The notes under the pieces were generated by a model. The model searched no databases, was not told the origin of the DNA, and saw only the letters and a program-made list of their open reading frames with translations. Both the position numbers and the translations under genes were made by a program. A DNA stretch of 64,000 nucleotides from CAWGYQ01 sp963817395 (GTDB lineage: Bacteria; Acidobacteriota; Vicinamibacteria; Vicinamibacterales; CAVPJW01), in assembly GCA_963817395.1 (NCBI GenBank), contig CAWFOC010000008.1:214377-278376 (forward strand), in the 5' to 3' direction. The first letter of the stretch is position 1, and every line of letters begins with the position of its first letter. Of this stretch, positions 55,538 to 64,000 are shown one piece after another.

Positions 55538-58500
55538 CTACGACCCGACGGCCAGCGCACGCTTCGCCTCCGCCAACTCCGGTTGTCCCGCATCCGCGTT
55601 CTTCCACAGATCCAGAAAGCGCTGGTACTCCTGCCGCGCCGCGGCGCGATCACCGTTCTTCGCGTGCAGGCGCGCGATGGCGAGCACGTAGCGCGGTTCG
55701 AGGAGCAGCGTCCACGGGTTGGCCACGTCCGGCGTCAGCAGGCCGCGATAGGCGGCGATCGCGCCGTCGAGATCTCCGCTCGCCTCGAGCGCGCGCGCCG
55801 GACCGTCGGGGAAGGCGAACTGGTTGCTGGAGAGCGCGTAAGCGATGTGGGCCACATCGAAGACCATCTTGAGGGGCGCGTGCCCTTTGGCGAACTCGGT
55901 GGTCGCCTCGTCGGGCCGGCCCTCTGCGGTGGCGATTTCGCCAGCAAGCGCATGTCGGAGCCAGTTCTCATCCGGGGCATTGGAGAGATTGTTGCGATCG
56001 ACCGCGGCCAGTTCCGCACGCGCATCCTCGGGGCGACCACTGCGGGCCCGGGCGATCCCGCGAGTGGCCTGAATCCACATGCCGATTCTGCGCTTGACCC
56101 GCGCCTCCAGGATGCGGTCGAGATTGTGGAGCGTCGTGTCGAGTGTCGCGAGCGCACTGGACGTCCGCCCGCGCTCGAGATCGAGGTGGGCCTCCATTAC
56201 GTTCAGTGCAATGCGCATCTCGTGGTTGGTATTGGCCTCCGTGGCCTTCTGTGCGGTCTCGATTGAGTGGGCCGCGCCTTGATAGCGCCCCATGCGCGAC
56301 TGCACGGTGGCCAGCAGAAAGAGAGCCCGCTCGCGCGGCCCCCCTTCGGCCGTCACCGCCCGATCGAAGTTCCCGGCTTCGGCGAGGCTCTCGTCGAAAC
56401 GCCCGAGCATGCCGAAGGCGAACGCCCGGCCGCTGTGCGCGTTGGAGAATCCGGGATCGATTTCGAGCACGCGGGCGTAGCGCTCAGCTGCGCGCTCCGG
56501 CTGTCCCATGCGCAGATATGTCTCGGCGAGGCTGTCGTACGGGTTCGGTTCTCGGGGCGCGAGCGCCGCGTATTCCTCGAACTGGCGCAGCGCTTCGGCG
56601 TAGCGGTCCGCCCTGAGCAGCGAATACCCATACATGTTCCGGATGGGCGCCGAGTTCGGCAACGACGTCACCGCGGCCTCGGCCGCGGCCAACGCCTTTG
56701 GTGTGTCGGCCAGCTCGCTCTCGTACATGTTCACGATTTGAGAGTGCGCGGCCTCCTCGTCCGGATACCGGGCAATGAGCGCCGTGAACGTGTCGAGCGC
56801 CTTCTCGGGGCGGCCTGCGTCCCTCGCCTGCAGCCCCTCCAGCAACAACCGCTTCCTCTCGGGCAGCCGGTCGAAGTGCTCTCGCACTTTGCCGGCGAGG
56901 GCGTCGTAGCGCTGACGCTGTCCCGTTCGCCTGGCGATGCGTGCCAGCTCGTAGTACGCGCTCGCGAATCCTGGATCGAGCGCGACCGCCTGTTCGAAGC
57001 TTGCGACCGCGTCCGAGTAACGCAGGTTGCCGTGCGCGGTGACGCCTTCGGTGTACAGCCGGAAGGCTTCCGGCGAGCTCGACGTCATTTCCGCGATGCC
57101 CTTCGCGCCGGCATCACCCGTGACGTGCAGGCTGCCGCGGATCCGGCTCGTGAGATCGTCGGCGAGCGCGAAGACGTCCGCGCCCCGCACGCTGTGCGCG
57201 CCCAGCACGCGGCCTGAGGCCACGTCGTGCACCTGCGCATCGATGCGGACGTCGGCCCCGCTCTTGAACACGCTGCCGCTGACGAGCGCGCCCGCGCCGG
57301 CACGGCGTCCCACCTCGAGCACGCGGCTGTCTTCCAGGGCAGCGAGGTCGCTGACGCCCATCTGTTTCAGAATCTCGTCGACACGCTGGCTGCTGACCAC
57401 GTCGAGACCGGGCGTCTGGGCAAGACCTGTCACGAGCATGCTGGGCACGCCGCGCATCATCCAGCCGCCGTCTTCAGCCCCGCCTGGCGTCTGAAACGCC
57501 ATCACGGCGACGGCGGGACGTCCGGCGGCGCCGATGCCGGCCACACCTCCACCCGATCGGCCGGTCAGGAAGAAGACGGCCGACGCGAGTGCGACCGTGG
57601 CCGCGACCGCGGCCGGAATCAACCAGCGTCGCCTCGCCTGCCGGGCCGGTGCGGCCACCACACGAGCCGTCTCGGTATCCGTCGCGATCCCGGCTTCGCG
57701 CCGCAGGCGCTTCAGGTCCGCTCGCAGATCCGAGGCGGTCTGGTAGCGTGTCTCGCGGTCCTTCTCGGTGGCCTTGGCGATGATTCGGTCGAGCTCGTCC
57801 GGCGCTTTGGGATTCTGTTTGGCCACCGGCGCCGGGGTGTTGTGGAGGATGGCGTCGAAAATCATGGCGGTCGTCCGGCCGGTGAACGCCTGCCGACCTG
57901 TGGCCATCTCGTAGAGCACGAGCCCGAACGAGAAGAGATCGGTCCGGGCGTCCACCTCCTCGCCTTGCACCTGCTCGGGCGACATGTACGCGACGGTCCC
58001 GATGGTCGTGCCTGGACTCGTCAGGAGCTCCGGGCTCGCAACGGTCGGCATGGCCGTCACATCGGCCCGGTCGAGCGACAGCGGATCGATCGCCAGCTTC
58101 GCCAGCCCGAAGTCCAAAATTTTCGCGTGGCCGCGTTTCGTCACGAACAGATTCGCGGGCTTGATGTCGCGATGGACGATGCCCTTGCTGTGCGCGGCGT
58201 CGAGCGCGTCGGCGATCTGGATGGCCAGCTCCAGCAGCGAGTCGAGCGACGGGGGCCGTGCCGCGATGAACTGCTTCAAGGTTTGTCCCTCGAGCAGCTC
58301 CATCACGATGAAGTGCTGGCCGCCGTGTTCGGCAGCCTGGCCGATGTCGTACACCGCGCAGATGTTCGGATGATTGAGCGCGGAGGCCGCGCGCGCCTCG
58401 CGCTGGAACCGCTCGATCGCCAGGCGGTCGCGTGAGAGCGCCGGCGGCAGGAACTTGAGCGCCACGCGCCGCCCCAGGCGCGTGTCTTCCGCTTCGTAGA

Positions 58501-58576
58501 CCACGCCCATGCCGCCGCCGCCGACCTGCGACAGGATGCGATAGTGCGAGACGGTCTCGCCGATCATCGTGTCCAT
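55538..58576 (-). CDS. Ser/Thr protein kinase with membrane segment and C-terminal TPR repeats
   Basis: A 1012-residue protein. The kinase domain occupies about residues 9-290: glycine-rich loop VGGGGMGVVYEAED, VALKFLPP with the ATP Lys, HRDIKPANLFV, DFGLAKL, GTVAYMSPEQVQG. A membrane segment follows near residue 345 (WLIPAAVAATVALASAVFFL), then a TolB-like N-terminal module (VAVMAFQTPGG, ALVSGSVFKSG, VRIDAQVHDVASG). At least eight TPR units fill the rest (YSDAVASFEQAVALDPGFASA, RAAERYARVLEIDPGFSNA). It is an intact example of the receptor-type kinases of Acidobacteriota. Targets are unknown. Start ATG 58576 precedes MIGETVSHYRIL. Confidence 0.93.
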   Translation of the reverse strand: MDTMIGETVSHYRILSQVGGGGMGVVYEAEDTRLGRRVALKFLPPALSRDRLAIERFQREARAASALNHPNICAVYDIGQAAEHGGQHFIVMELLEGQTLKQFIAARPPSLDSLLELAIQIADALDAAHSKGIVHRDIKPANLFVTKRGHAKILDFGLAKLAIDPLSLDRADVTAMPTVASPELLTSPGTTIGTVAYMSPEQVQGEEVDARTDLFSFGLVLYEMATGRQAFTGRTTAMIFDAILHNTPAPVAKQNPKAPDELDRIIAKATEKDRETRYQTASDLRADLKRLRREAGIATDTETARVVAAPARQARRRWLIPAAVAATVALASAVFFLTGRSGGGVAGIGAAGRPAVAVMAFQTPGGAEDGGWMMRGVPSMLVTGLAQTPGLDVVSSQRVDEILKQMGVSDLAALEDSRVLEVGRRAGAGALVSGSVFKSGADVRIDAQVHDVASGRVLGAHSVRGADVFALADDLTSRIRGSLHVTGDAGAKGIAEMTSSSPEAFRLYTEGVTAHGNLRYSDAVASFEQAVALDPGFASAYYELARIARRTGQRQRYDALAGKVREHFDRLPERKRLLLEGLQARDAGRPEKALDTFTALIARYPDEEAAHSQIVNMYESELADTPKALAAAEAAVTSLPNSAPIRNMYGYSLLRADRYAEALRQFEEYAALAPREPNPYDSLAETYLRMGQPERAAERYARVLEIDPGFSNAHSGRAFAFGMLGRFDESLAEAGNFDRAVTAEGGPRERALFLLATVQSRMGRYQGAAHSIETAQKATEANTNHEMRIALNVMEAHLDLERGRTSSALATLDTTLHNLDRILEARVKRRIGMWIQATRGIARARSGRPEDARAELAAVDRNNLSNAPDENWLRHALAGEIATAEGRPDEATTEFAKGHAPLKMVFDVAHIAYALSSNQFAFPDGPARALEASGDLDGAIAAYRGLLTPDVANPWTLLLEPRYVLAIARLHAKNGDRAAARQEYQRFLDLWKNADAGQPELAEAKRALAVGS

Positions 58577-58580
58577 GACC

Positions 58581-59520
58581 CTAGGGGGCCACGATGGCAA
58601 ACGCGTTGAGCGGCGACGCCGTGGCGCCCCGGATCCGCAGCGGGTTGACGACGAGCGGAAATTCGTAGACGCCCCGACCGGCCAGCACATCGGCGAGTTC
58701 CTCGAGGTTCAGATTCTCGATGAGATAGATACCGCTCTCCGCGATGAGGATGCGGTGCGCAGGGAACGTGGATCCGCTTTCCGGAAAGACATCATAAGTC
58801 AGCGTGTCGGCGCCCGTCAGAAAGACCTGCTTGCCCGCGAGCCAGCGCGCCCCGCGCTCGCCGATGCCCGGCCGTGGACCCATGTACTTCGCCTTGTCGG
58901 CCGTGAAGAACTTGCCGTAGCCCGTGCGGATCAGCACGGAGTCGCCAGGGCGAACCTCGACACCCTGGGCCGCGGCGGCCGCTTCCAGGTCCTCGCCCGT
59001 GACCTCCTGCCCGGGCGCCAGGGCGTCCAGGCGTTTTGCGCGCGCCACGTCCAAGCAGGACGCCGCGGTTCACCAGCCGCTCGCGGGGATACGTCTCGAT
59101 GCCCAGCTTCAGTAGCCCCTGTGGGCCCTCGCTGGCCGTCGCGTCCAGCCCGCCGTACAGCTTGCCGTTGCTCGAGACATGCCCGAGGGCATCGATGGTC
59201 GGGGCGCCGTGCTGGCCGCTGAAATACATCATGTCGCCGGCGAAGGCCATGCCCGGAATCATGCCCGCGGTGGCCTTATGCGTCGCGCTGAGCGACATCG
59301 CGAACGGCGAGTTGAAGCCGAGCAGCGGAGACTGACCGTCCCACACGAAGTTGAGCTCGACGATGCGCGCGGCTCGGAGAGCGTCGAGGAGACGGCTGGT
59401 CTCGGCGCCACGGCTCTGCGCGTGAATCGGCCGATCGACCGACGCCTGGATGAGAGCCGCAGCCGCGGCCAGCGTGCAGGCGAGCCGCCGCGCCCGGTGT
59501 GCCCGATGAAGACGCTTCAT
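58581..59520 (-). CDS. Cyclase-family (kynurenine-formamidase-like) metal hydrolase, exported, one frameshift
   Basis: About 313 residues. A signal peptide (LACTLAAAAALIQASVDRP) is followed by a PF04199-type domain: IVELNFVWDGQSPLLGF, the metal motif GQHGAPTIDALGHV (pattern H-x3-T-x2-D-x3-H), VRPGDSVLIRTGYG and LTYDVFPE. Such enzymes hydrolyse N-formylkynurenine, isatin or related cyclic or formyl amides. AGGAGG stands 7 bases before ATG 59520. The frame breaks near 59052; dropping one T gives GVLLDVARAKRL. The 4-base gap to the kinase gene downstream suggests a joint transcript. Confidence 0.82.
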
Positions 59521-59573
59521 ACGATCGCCTCCTGTCGTGTCGAGGTGACGTGGGGCCGGCTCGTGATTCCCGG

Positions 59574-61411
59574 CTACCGCGTCGCGAGTATGGGCTGCGT
59601 GCCGGGAGTCTGCGGCGCTTCGCGCCGCTCGCCGATCTGCTGCCGCCACATGGCGTAATACAGCCCCTTCTGAGCCACGAGCTCGTGGTGGTGGCCCGAC
59701 TCGACGATGCGCCCGCGCTCGAGCACGTGAATACGGTCGGCGTGCATGACCGTCGAGAGCCGATGGGCGATGAGAATCGTGATGACATCGCGGCCGGCCG
59801 TCACCTCGCGGATGGTCTTGGTGATCTCTTCCTCGGTCAGCGAGTCGAGCGACGAGGTCGCCTCGTCGAAGACCAGCAGGTGCGGCCGCCGCAAGAGCGC
59901 CCGGGCGATCGACAGCCGTTGTTTCTCGCCGCCCGACACTTTGACGCCGCCTTCGCCGATGAGCGTGTCGAGCCCGCGGTCGGCGCGCGCCAGCAGGCTG
60001 TCGCAGGCGGCCTGGTGCAGCACCTCGAGGCACTCGGCGTCCGAGGCGTCCGGATTCACGAATCGCAGGTTTTCCCGGATGCTGCCGGAGAAGAGCTGCG
60101 TATCCTGCGTGACGAGACCGATGCGCTCGCGCAGCGTGTCGAGGTCCACGTCGGCGCCGGGATGGCCGTTGTACAGGATCTGACCGCTGTCGGGCTGGTA
60201 CAGTCCTACGAGCAGCTTGACCAGCGTGGTCTTGCCCGAGCCCGACGGTCCGACGAACGCCACCGTCTCGCCGCGTGCGACCGCGAACGACACACCGGCC
60301 AGCGCCGCCGTGGTCGCCGATTGATGCTTGAAGCCCACCTCCTCGAAGGAGAGCATCGTCAGGGAGGGCACGGCGACGGGCGCGAGAGGGCGGGGCTCTT
60401 TCGGGATACGCAGAATCGACTCGAAGTTCGCGAGCGATGCCTCGGTCTCGCGGTAGATGTTGATGACGTTGCCCAGCTCCTGGAGCGGGCCGAAGATGAA
60501 AAAGGAATAGATGAACAGCGAGAAGAACTGGCCGACGGTGATCTCGCGCGTGTAGATCAGATAGAGCATCAGGAACATGATGCTCGTGCGAAGCGCGTTG
60601 ACCGTGGTGCCCTGGATGAAGCTCAGGCTCCGCAGGTAGCGGACTTTTTTCATCTCGAGCCGCAGGATCCGATCGGTGGTCGCGTTCAGGCGGGCGATTT
60701 CCTGCTGCGCCAGGCCGAGACTCTTCACGAGCTCGATGTTCCTCAGCGACTCCGTGGTCGAGCCTGCCAGGGCCGTGGTCTCGGCCACGATCGTCTTCTG
60801 GATGGTCTTGATTTTCCGGCTCAGGACGGAGCTCAGGCCACCCGAGCAGCGGCACCGTCATGAAATAGACGGGCGCGATGATCCAGTGAACCGTGAACGC
60901 GTAAATCGTGACGAAGATGATGCCGACGAGCGAGGTGAACACGATGTTGATCGACGCGGAAATCAGGCGTTCCACATCCGATCGGACCTTCTGCAGCTTG
61001 CCCAGCGTCTCGCCGCTCCGTTGATCCTCGAACACCCGATAGGGCAGCTCCAGCGAGTGGCGCACGCCGTCCGCATAGAGCTGCGGCGCCCATCCGCTGG
61101 GTGATGACGTTGACGAAGTAGTCCTGGAAGTTCTTCGCGACGCGCGACACGAAGGCCACACCGACCGCGGCGAGCAGGAGCACGCTCACCCCGCGGAAGA
61201 ACTCGCCGGTCGTGTACTCCTGGAAGCGCGTCGCGTACTCGTCGATGACGTGACGGAAAATCAGCGGATCGAGCAGCGAGAAGATCTGGTTGATGGCGGC
61301 CAGCACCAGCGCCAGGACGACGAGCGGCCAGTACCCCCGCAAATAGGACAGGAGCAGCTTCATCGGAGAAGCCGCGGCAGTCGCCGGGTGGGTTGCGGGC
61401 AGGTCAGGCAT
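59574..61411 (-). CDS. ABC-type exporter half-transporter (permease fused to ATPase), two frameshifts
   Basis: About 612 residues after correction. Six membrane spans come first (YWPLVVLALVLAAINQIFSLL, VSVLLLAAVGVAFV), then an ATPase domain with Walker A GPSGSGKTT, signature VSGGEKQRLS, Walker B LLVFDEATSS and switch His in IAHRLS. It belongs to the MsbA/LmrA-like exporters. Breaks near 61087 (MGAQLYADGVRHS restored) and 60839 (LLGGLSSVLSRKI restored) each need one base removed. The start ATG 61411 overlaps the decarboxylase stop by 8 bases, so they are coupled. The cargo is unknown. Confidence 0.88.
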
Positions 61412-62899
61412 CCTGGGCCAGCTCGACTCCCAGCCGCGTCACCTCGCGGACCAGCACATCGAAATCGTCCCGCCGGCTCCGGTGATTGGAGATGGCGACC
61501 CGGATGACGAAACGTCCGTGGATTCGCGTGAAGGAAGGCGCGGCGATGCCCTGTTCCTGCAGGGCGACGAGGATGCGCTCGTTCAGGCGGTCGAGCTCGT
61601 CGGGCGCGAGACGGTCATCGCGGTACCTGAAGCACACGATATTCAGCGGGACCGGGGCGGCGAGCTCCAGGCTCTCGGATGCCTCGACGAGGCCGGCGAG
61701 GTAGGCCGCCTGATCGATGTTCTGCTGAATCTGTTCGCCGTAGCGGTCCAGGCCGTGCTCCTTGATCGACATCCACACCTTGAGCGCGCGGAAGCAGCGC
61801 GAAAGCTCGGGCCCGAGCTCGCTGAACCAGTGTCCGCCCGACGCGATGCCGCCATCGGTGCGTCCCAGGTAGCCGCCCGGAGCGGCGAAGGTGGCGAGGT
61901 GCGCGTCGGGATGCCGCACCAGCGCGCACCCGACGTCGTACTGCATGTACATCCACTTGTGGAGATCGAAAGCGACCGAATCGGCGCGCTCCAGACCGTG
62001 CAGGATCGAGCGGCAAGCGGGTGAGCGAGGCGAGTGCGCCGAAGGCGCCGTCGACATGGAACCAGAGCTGCTGCGCCGCGCAGATATCCGCAAGACGATC
62101 GAGATCGTCGGTTGCGCCCGTATTCACCGTTCCCGCGTTGCCTACCACGCAGAAGGGACGATGTCCGGCGTGGCGATCGGCCGCGATCGCGGCTTCGAGC
62201 GCGGGGACGTCGACCTCGAACCGATCGGTGACGGGAATCTCGCGAAAGCTCGCGAGGCCGAGCCCGAGCAGTCGTACGCTCTTGTGGACCGAGTTGTGGG
62301 TTTCGTTCGACCCGTACAGCATCAGGCGAGGACCGCCGGAGAGCCCGTCCGCATTCACGTCGAACCCGGCCCTGGCATGCCGCGCCACGGCCAGGCACAC
62401 GAGATTGGCCATCGAACCACCGCTCAGCAGGACGCCGCTCGCGTCACTCGGGTAGCCCAGCATCTCCTTGCACCAGTCGATGACTTGCCGCTCGACGTAG
62501 AGAGCGGCCTGGTTGGCACCGCCGACGTTCGGATTCATGGCCGCGGCCAGCAGCTCGGCCAGCATGCCCAGCGGTGTACCGGTGCCGATGACCCAGCCCC
62601 AGAAACGCGGGTGAATGTTGCCCAGGGCGTAAGGCAGCACGAGCTCCTGGAACTCCTGGTAGATCGATTCCGGCGACTGACCGTGTCGCGGTGCCTGGCT
62701 GGCGAAGTCTGGCCTGCACGGCGTCCGGTACCGGTTGCCAGACCGGTCGGGTGCGGACGTCCCGCAGATAGTCGAGCATGTCGTCCACCATCCGGTGGCC
62801 GAGCTCACGCATCGATTCCCAATCCTCCGGATCGAGCGACCGCTCGCCTCCCTGAGGCGACGCGAGCTCATCGATTCGGCGGGGATTTGGTAGCGACAC
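61404..62899 (-). CDS. Group II PLP-dependent decarboxylase (aromatic-L-amino-acid decarboxylase-like), two frameshifts
   Basis: About 497 residues. Typical segments are NIHPRFWGWVIGTGTPLGML, VLLSGGSMANLVCLAVAR, WFHVDGAFGALASL and the PLP Lys in AFDLHKWMYMQYD (about base 61960). Group II enzymes decarboxylate aromatic amino acids, glutamate or diaminobutyrate. The start GTG 62899 has a perfect AAGGAGG 7 bases upstream. Breaks at about 62710 (DAVQADFASQAPRH restored) and 62014 (LTRCRSILHGLERADS restored) each need one base removed. Coupling with the ABC exporter suggests export of the amine or of a product made from it. Confidence 0.86.
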
Positions 62900-63018
62900 G
62901 CAATGGCCTCCTTCACGTCGACGACGACCTGATTGTATCAAGCGGGCACGGCCGGGCCGGCCCTGCCGCCAATCGGAGATAATCAGCTATTACGTCCTTC
63001 CAAAAATCTCCGCTTCCG

Positions 63019-64000
63019 ATGGTGTCACCTTCAGAAATTGCGCGCGATCCCGTGTGCGGGATGAGCGTCGACCCCTCGTCGGCCGAGTTCCGGCACGAGT
63101 ACAACGGACAGGTCTACTACTTCTGTGCGCGGGGCTGTCTCGAGCGGTTCAAGGCCGATCCCGATCGATATCTCGAAGCCGTCAAGCCACCCTCGCCGGT
63201 CGCAAGCGGTCACGTGTATGTGTGTCCGATGGACCCGGAGGTGCGCAGCGCGAGCCCTGGCCCGTGCCCGAAGTGCGGAATGGCACTCGAGCCGGACATG
63301 TCGGCCCTCAGCGGCCGGGTCGAGTACACCTGCCCGATGCACCCGGAGATCGTCCGCGACGGTCCGGGCGCATGTCCGATCTGCGGGATGGCGCTCGAGC
63401 CGCGCACGATGACGCTGGACGAGGCACCCAACCACGAGCTCGCCGACATGACGCGGCGATTCTGGATTGGCGCGCTCCTCGGTCTCCCCGTCGTCGTGCT
63501 GGCCATGGCCGATTTCGTGGTTGGTCCGGCAGTGTGGCAGCGGATCGATTTGCGAATCGCCAATTGGGCGCAGCTCCTGCTGGCGACGCCCGTCGTCCTG
63601 TGGGCGGGCAGGCCCTTCTTCGAGCGCGGATGGGCGTCGGTGGTGAATCAGAGCGCCAACATGTTCACGCTGATTGCGCTGGGGATTGGCGCGGCGTATC
63701 TCTACAGCCTCGTGGCGACCCTCGCGCCAGGGCTCTTTCCGGCAAGTCTGCACATGCATGGCGCCGTGGTGCCGTACTTCGACACGGCGGTCGTGGTGAC
63801 CGTGCTGGTTCTGCTCGGGCAGGTGCTCGAGCTCCGCGCGCGCAGCAGGACCGGGGCGGCCATCCGCGGACTGCTCGAGCTGGCGCCGAAGACGGCACGC
63901 CGCATCCATCACGGGCGCGAGGACGATGTGAGCGTGGCGCTGCTCCAGGTGGGGGATCTGGTGCGCGTTCGACCGGGCGAGAAGATTCCGGTCGACGGGG
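63019..64000 (+). CDS. Copper-type P1B ATPase with YHS and two heavy-metal-binding domains, 5' part
   Basis: The first 327 residues are inside the window; the gene runs off the end. A YHS domain (RDPVCGMSVDP, VYYFCARGCLERF) comes first. Two tandem HMBD units follow (VYVCPMDPEV...CPKCGMALEP and YTCPMHPEI...CPICGMALEP). The first membrane spans (FWIGALLGLPVVVLAM, WAQLLLATPVVLWAG, FTLIALGIGAAYLYSLVA) and the start of the actuator domain (GDLVRVRPGEKIPVDG) complete the visible part. This plan belongs to copper- or silver-exporting ATPases. ATG 63019 is divergent from the decarboxylase gene. Confidence 0.93.
   Translation, partial: MVSPSEIARDPVCGMSVDPSSAEFRHEYNGQVYYFCARGCLERFKADPDRYLEAVKPPSPVASGHVYVCPMDPEVRSASPGPCPKCGMALEPDMSALSGRVEYTCPMHPEIVRDGPGACPICGMALEPRTMTLDEAPNHELADMTRRFWIGALLGLPVVVLAMADFVVGPAVWQRIDLRIANWAQLLLATPVVLWAGRPFFERGWASVVNQSANMFTLIALGIGAAYLYSLVATLAPGLFPASLHMHGAVVPYFDTAVVVTVLVLLGQVLELRARSRTGAAIRGLLELAPKTARRIHHGREDDVSVALLQVGDLVRVRPGEKIPVDG

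Overview
The window is 64 kb of high-GC bacterial DNA packed with genes on both strands. The gene content fits Acidobacteriota, perhaps a soil lineage such as Vicinamibacteria: a CBM9/DUF5916 outer-membrane protein, Ser/Thr kinases fused to TolB-like propellers or TPR repeats, a 3-keto-disaccharide hydrolase (DUF1080) domain, lipoprotein PQQ-type sugar dehydrogenases, a penicillin-acylase-type enzyme and many aromatic and nucleobase catabolic genes. This placement is inference from gene content; no rRNA or other marker gene for taxonomy is present.

Layout. 1-6.0 kb: the end of a CNT nucleoside transporter, argG, a DUF5916 protein, then a structured leader with a terminator in front of a TlpA-like thioredoxin and a DsbD-alpha-like protein. 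6.0-13.9 kb: a MetE-like enzyme, a compact pcaHGBCD protocatechuate cluster, an MFS transporter and an aldo/keto reductase. 14-17 kb: a VanZ-like protein, a Tat-signal flavin-reductase-like protein, small secreted proteins and tRNA-Lys. 17.4-28.2 kb: an accessory stretch with a GMC oxidoreductase fused to DUF1080, a decayed amidohydrolase remnant, an arylsulfatase, a VOC protein, a PQQ-type dehydrogenase and an N-terminal-nucleophile acylase. 28.4-38.2 kb: a heavily frameshifted kinase, a cupin, an MBL hydrolase, two tRNA-Arg genes separated by hairpin repeats, a sulfotransferase, a LigD-type ligase-polymerase, a lipoprotein, a sulfite-oxidase-like molybdoenzyme and GrpE. 38.3-44.8 kb: a nearly complete reductive pyrimidine/hydantoin catabolic locus. 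44.9-55.5 kb: a sugar dehydrogenase, an amino-acid permease, a sugar acyltransferase, a GT2 glycosyltransferase and a coupled operon (PaaK/LuxE-like ligase, substrate-binding lipoprotein, GMC oxidoreductase, Tat-signal small protein), then a membrane sulfatase-like protein and tRNA-His. 55.5-64 kb: a kinase-TPR protein, a cyclase-family hydrolase, an ABC exporter, a PLP decarboxylase and the start of a copper-type P-ATPase.

How genes work together. pcaHGBCD takes protocatechuate to 3-oxoadipate, and the nearby MFS protein may import the aromatic acid. The pyrimidine locus combines an NCS1 permease, a PreA-like dehydrogenase, dihydropyrimidinase, beta-ureidopropionase and a CoA-acylating semialdehyde dehydrogenase, so it can lead from uracil or thymine towards acetyl- or propionyl-CoA with only the transaminase and an electron-transfer partner unseen. 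The GMC-DUF1080 fusion could join C3 oxidation of a glycoside and cleavage of the 3-keto product in one protein.

Quality caveat. At least fifteen otherwise intact genes are split by single-base frameshifts, mostly extra bases in runs of two or three identical bases, and one kinase gene carries more than a dozen. Corrected proteins are full length and free of internal stops, so most of these look like residual sequencing error. Coordinates of frameshifted genes below span the whole reconstructed gene.
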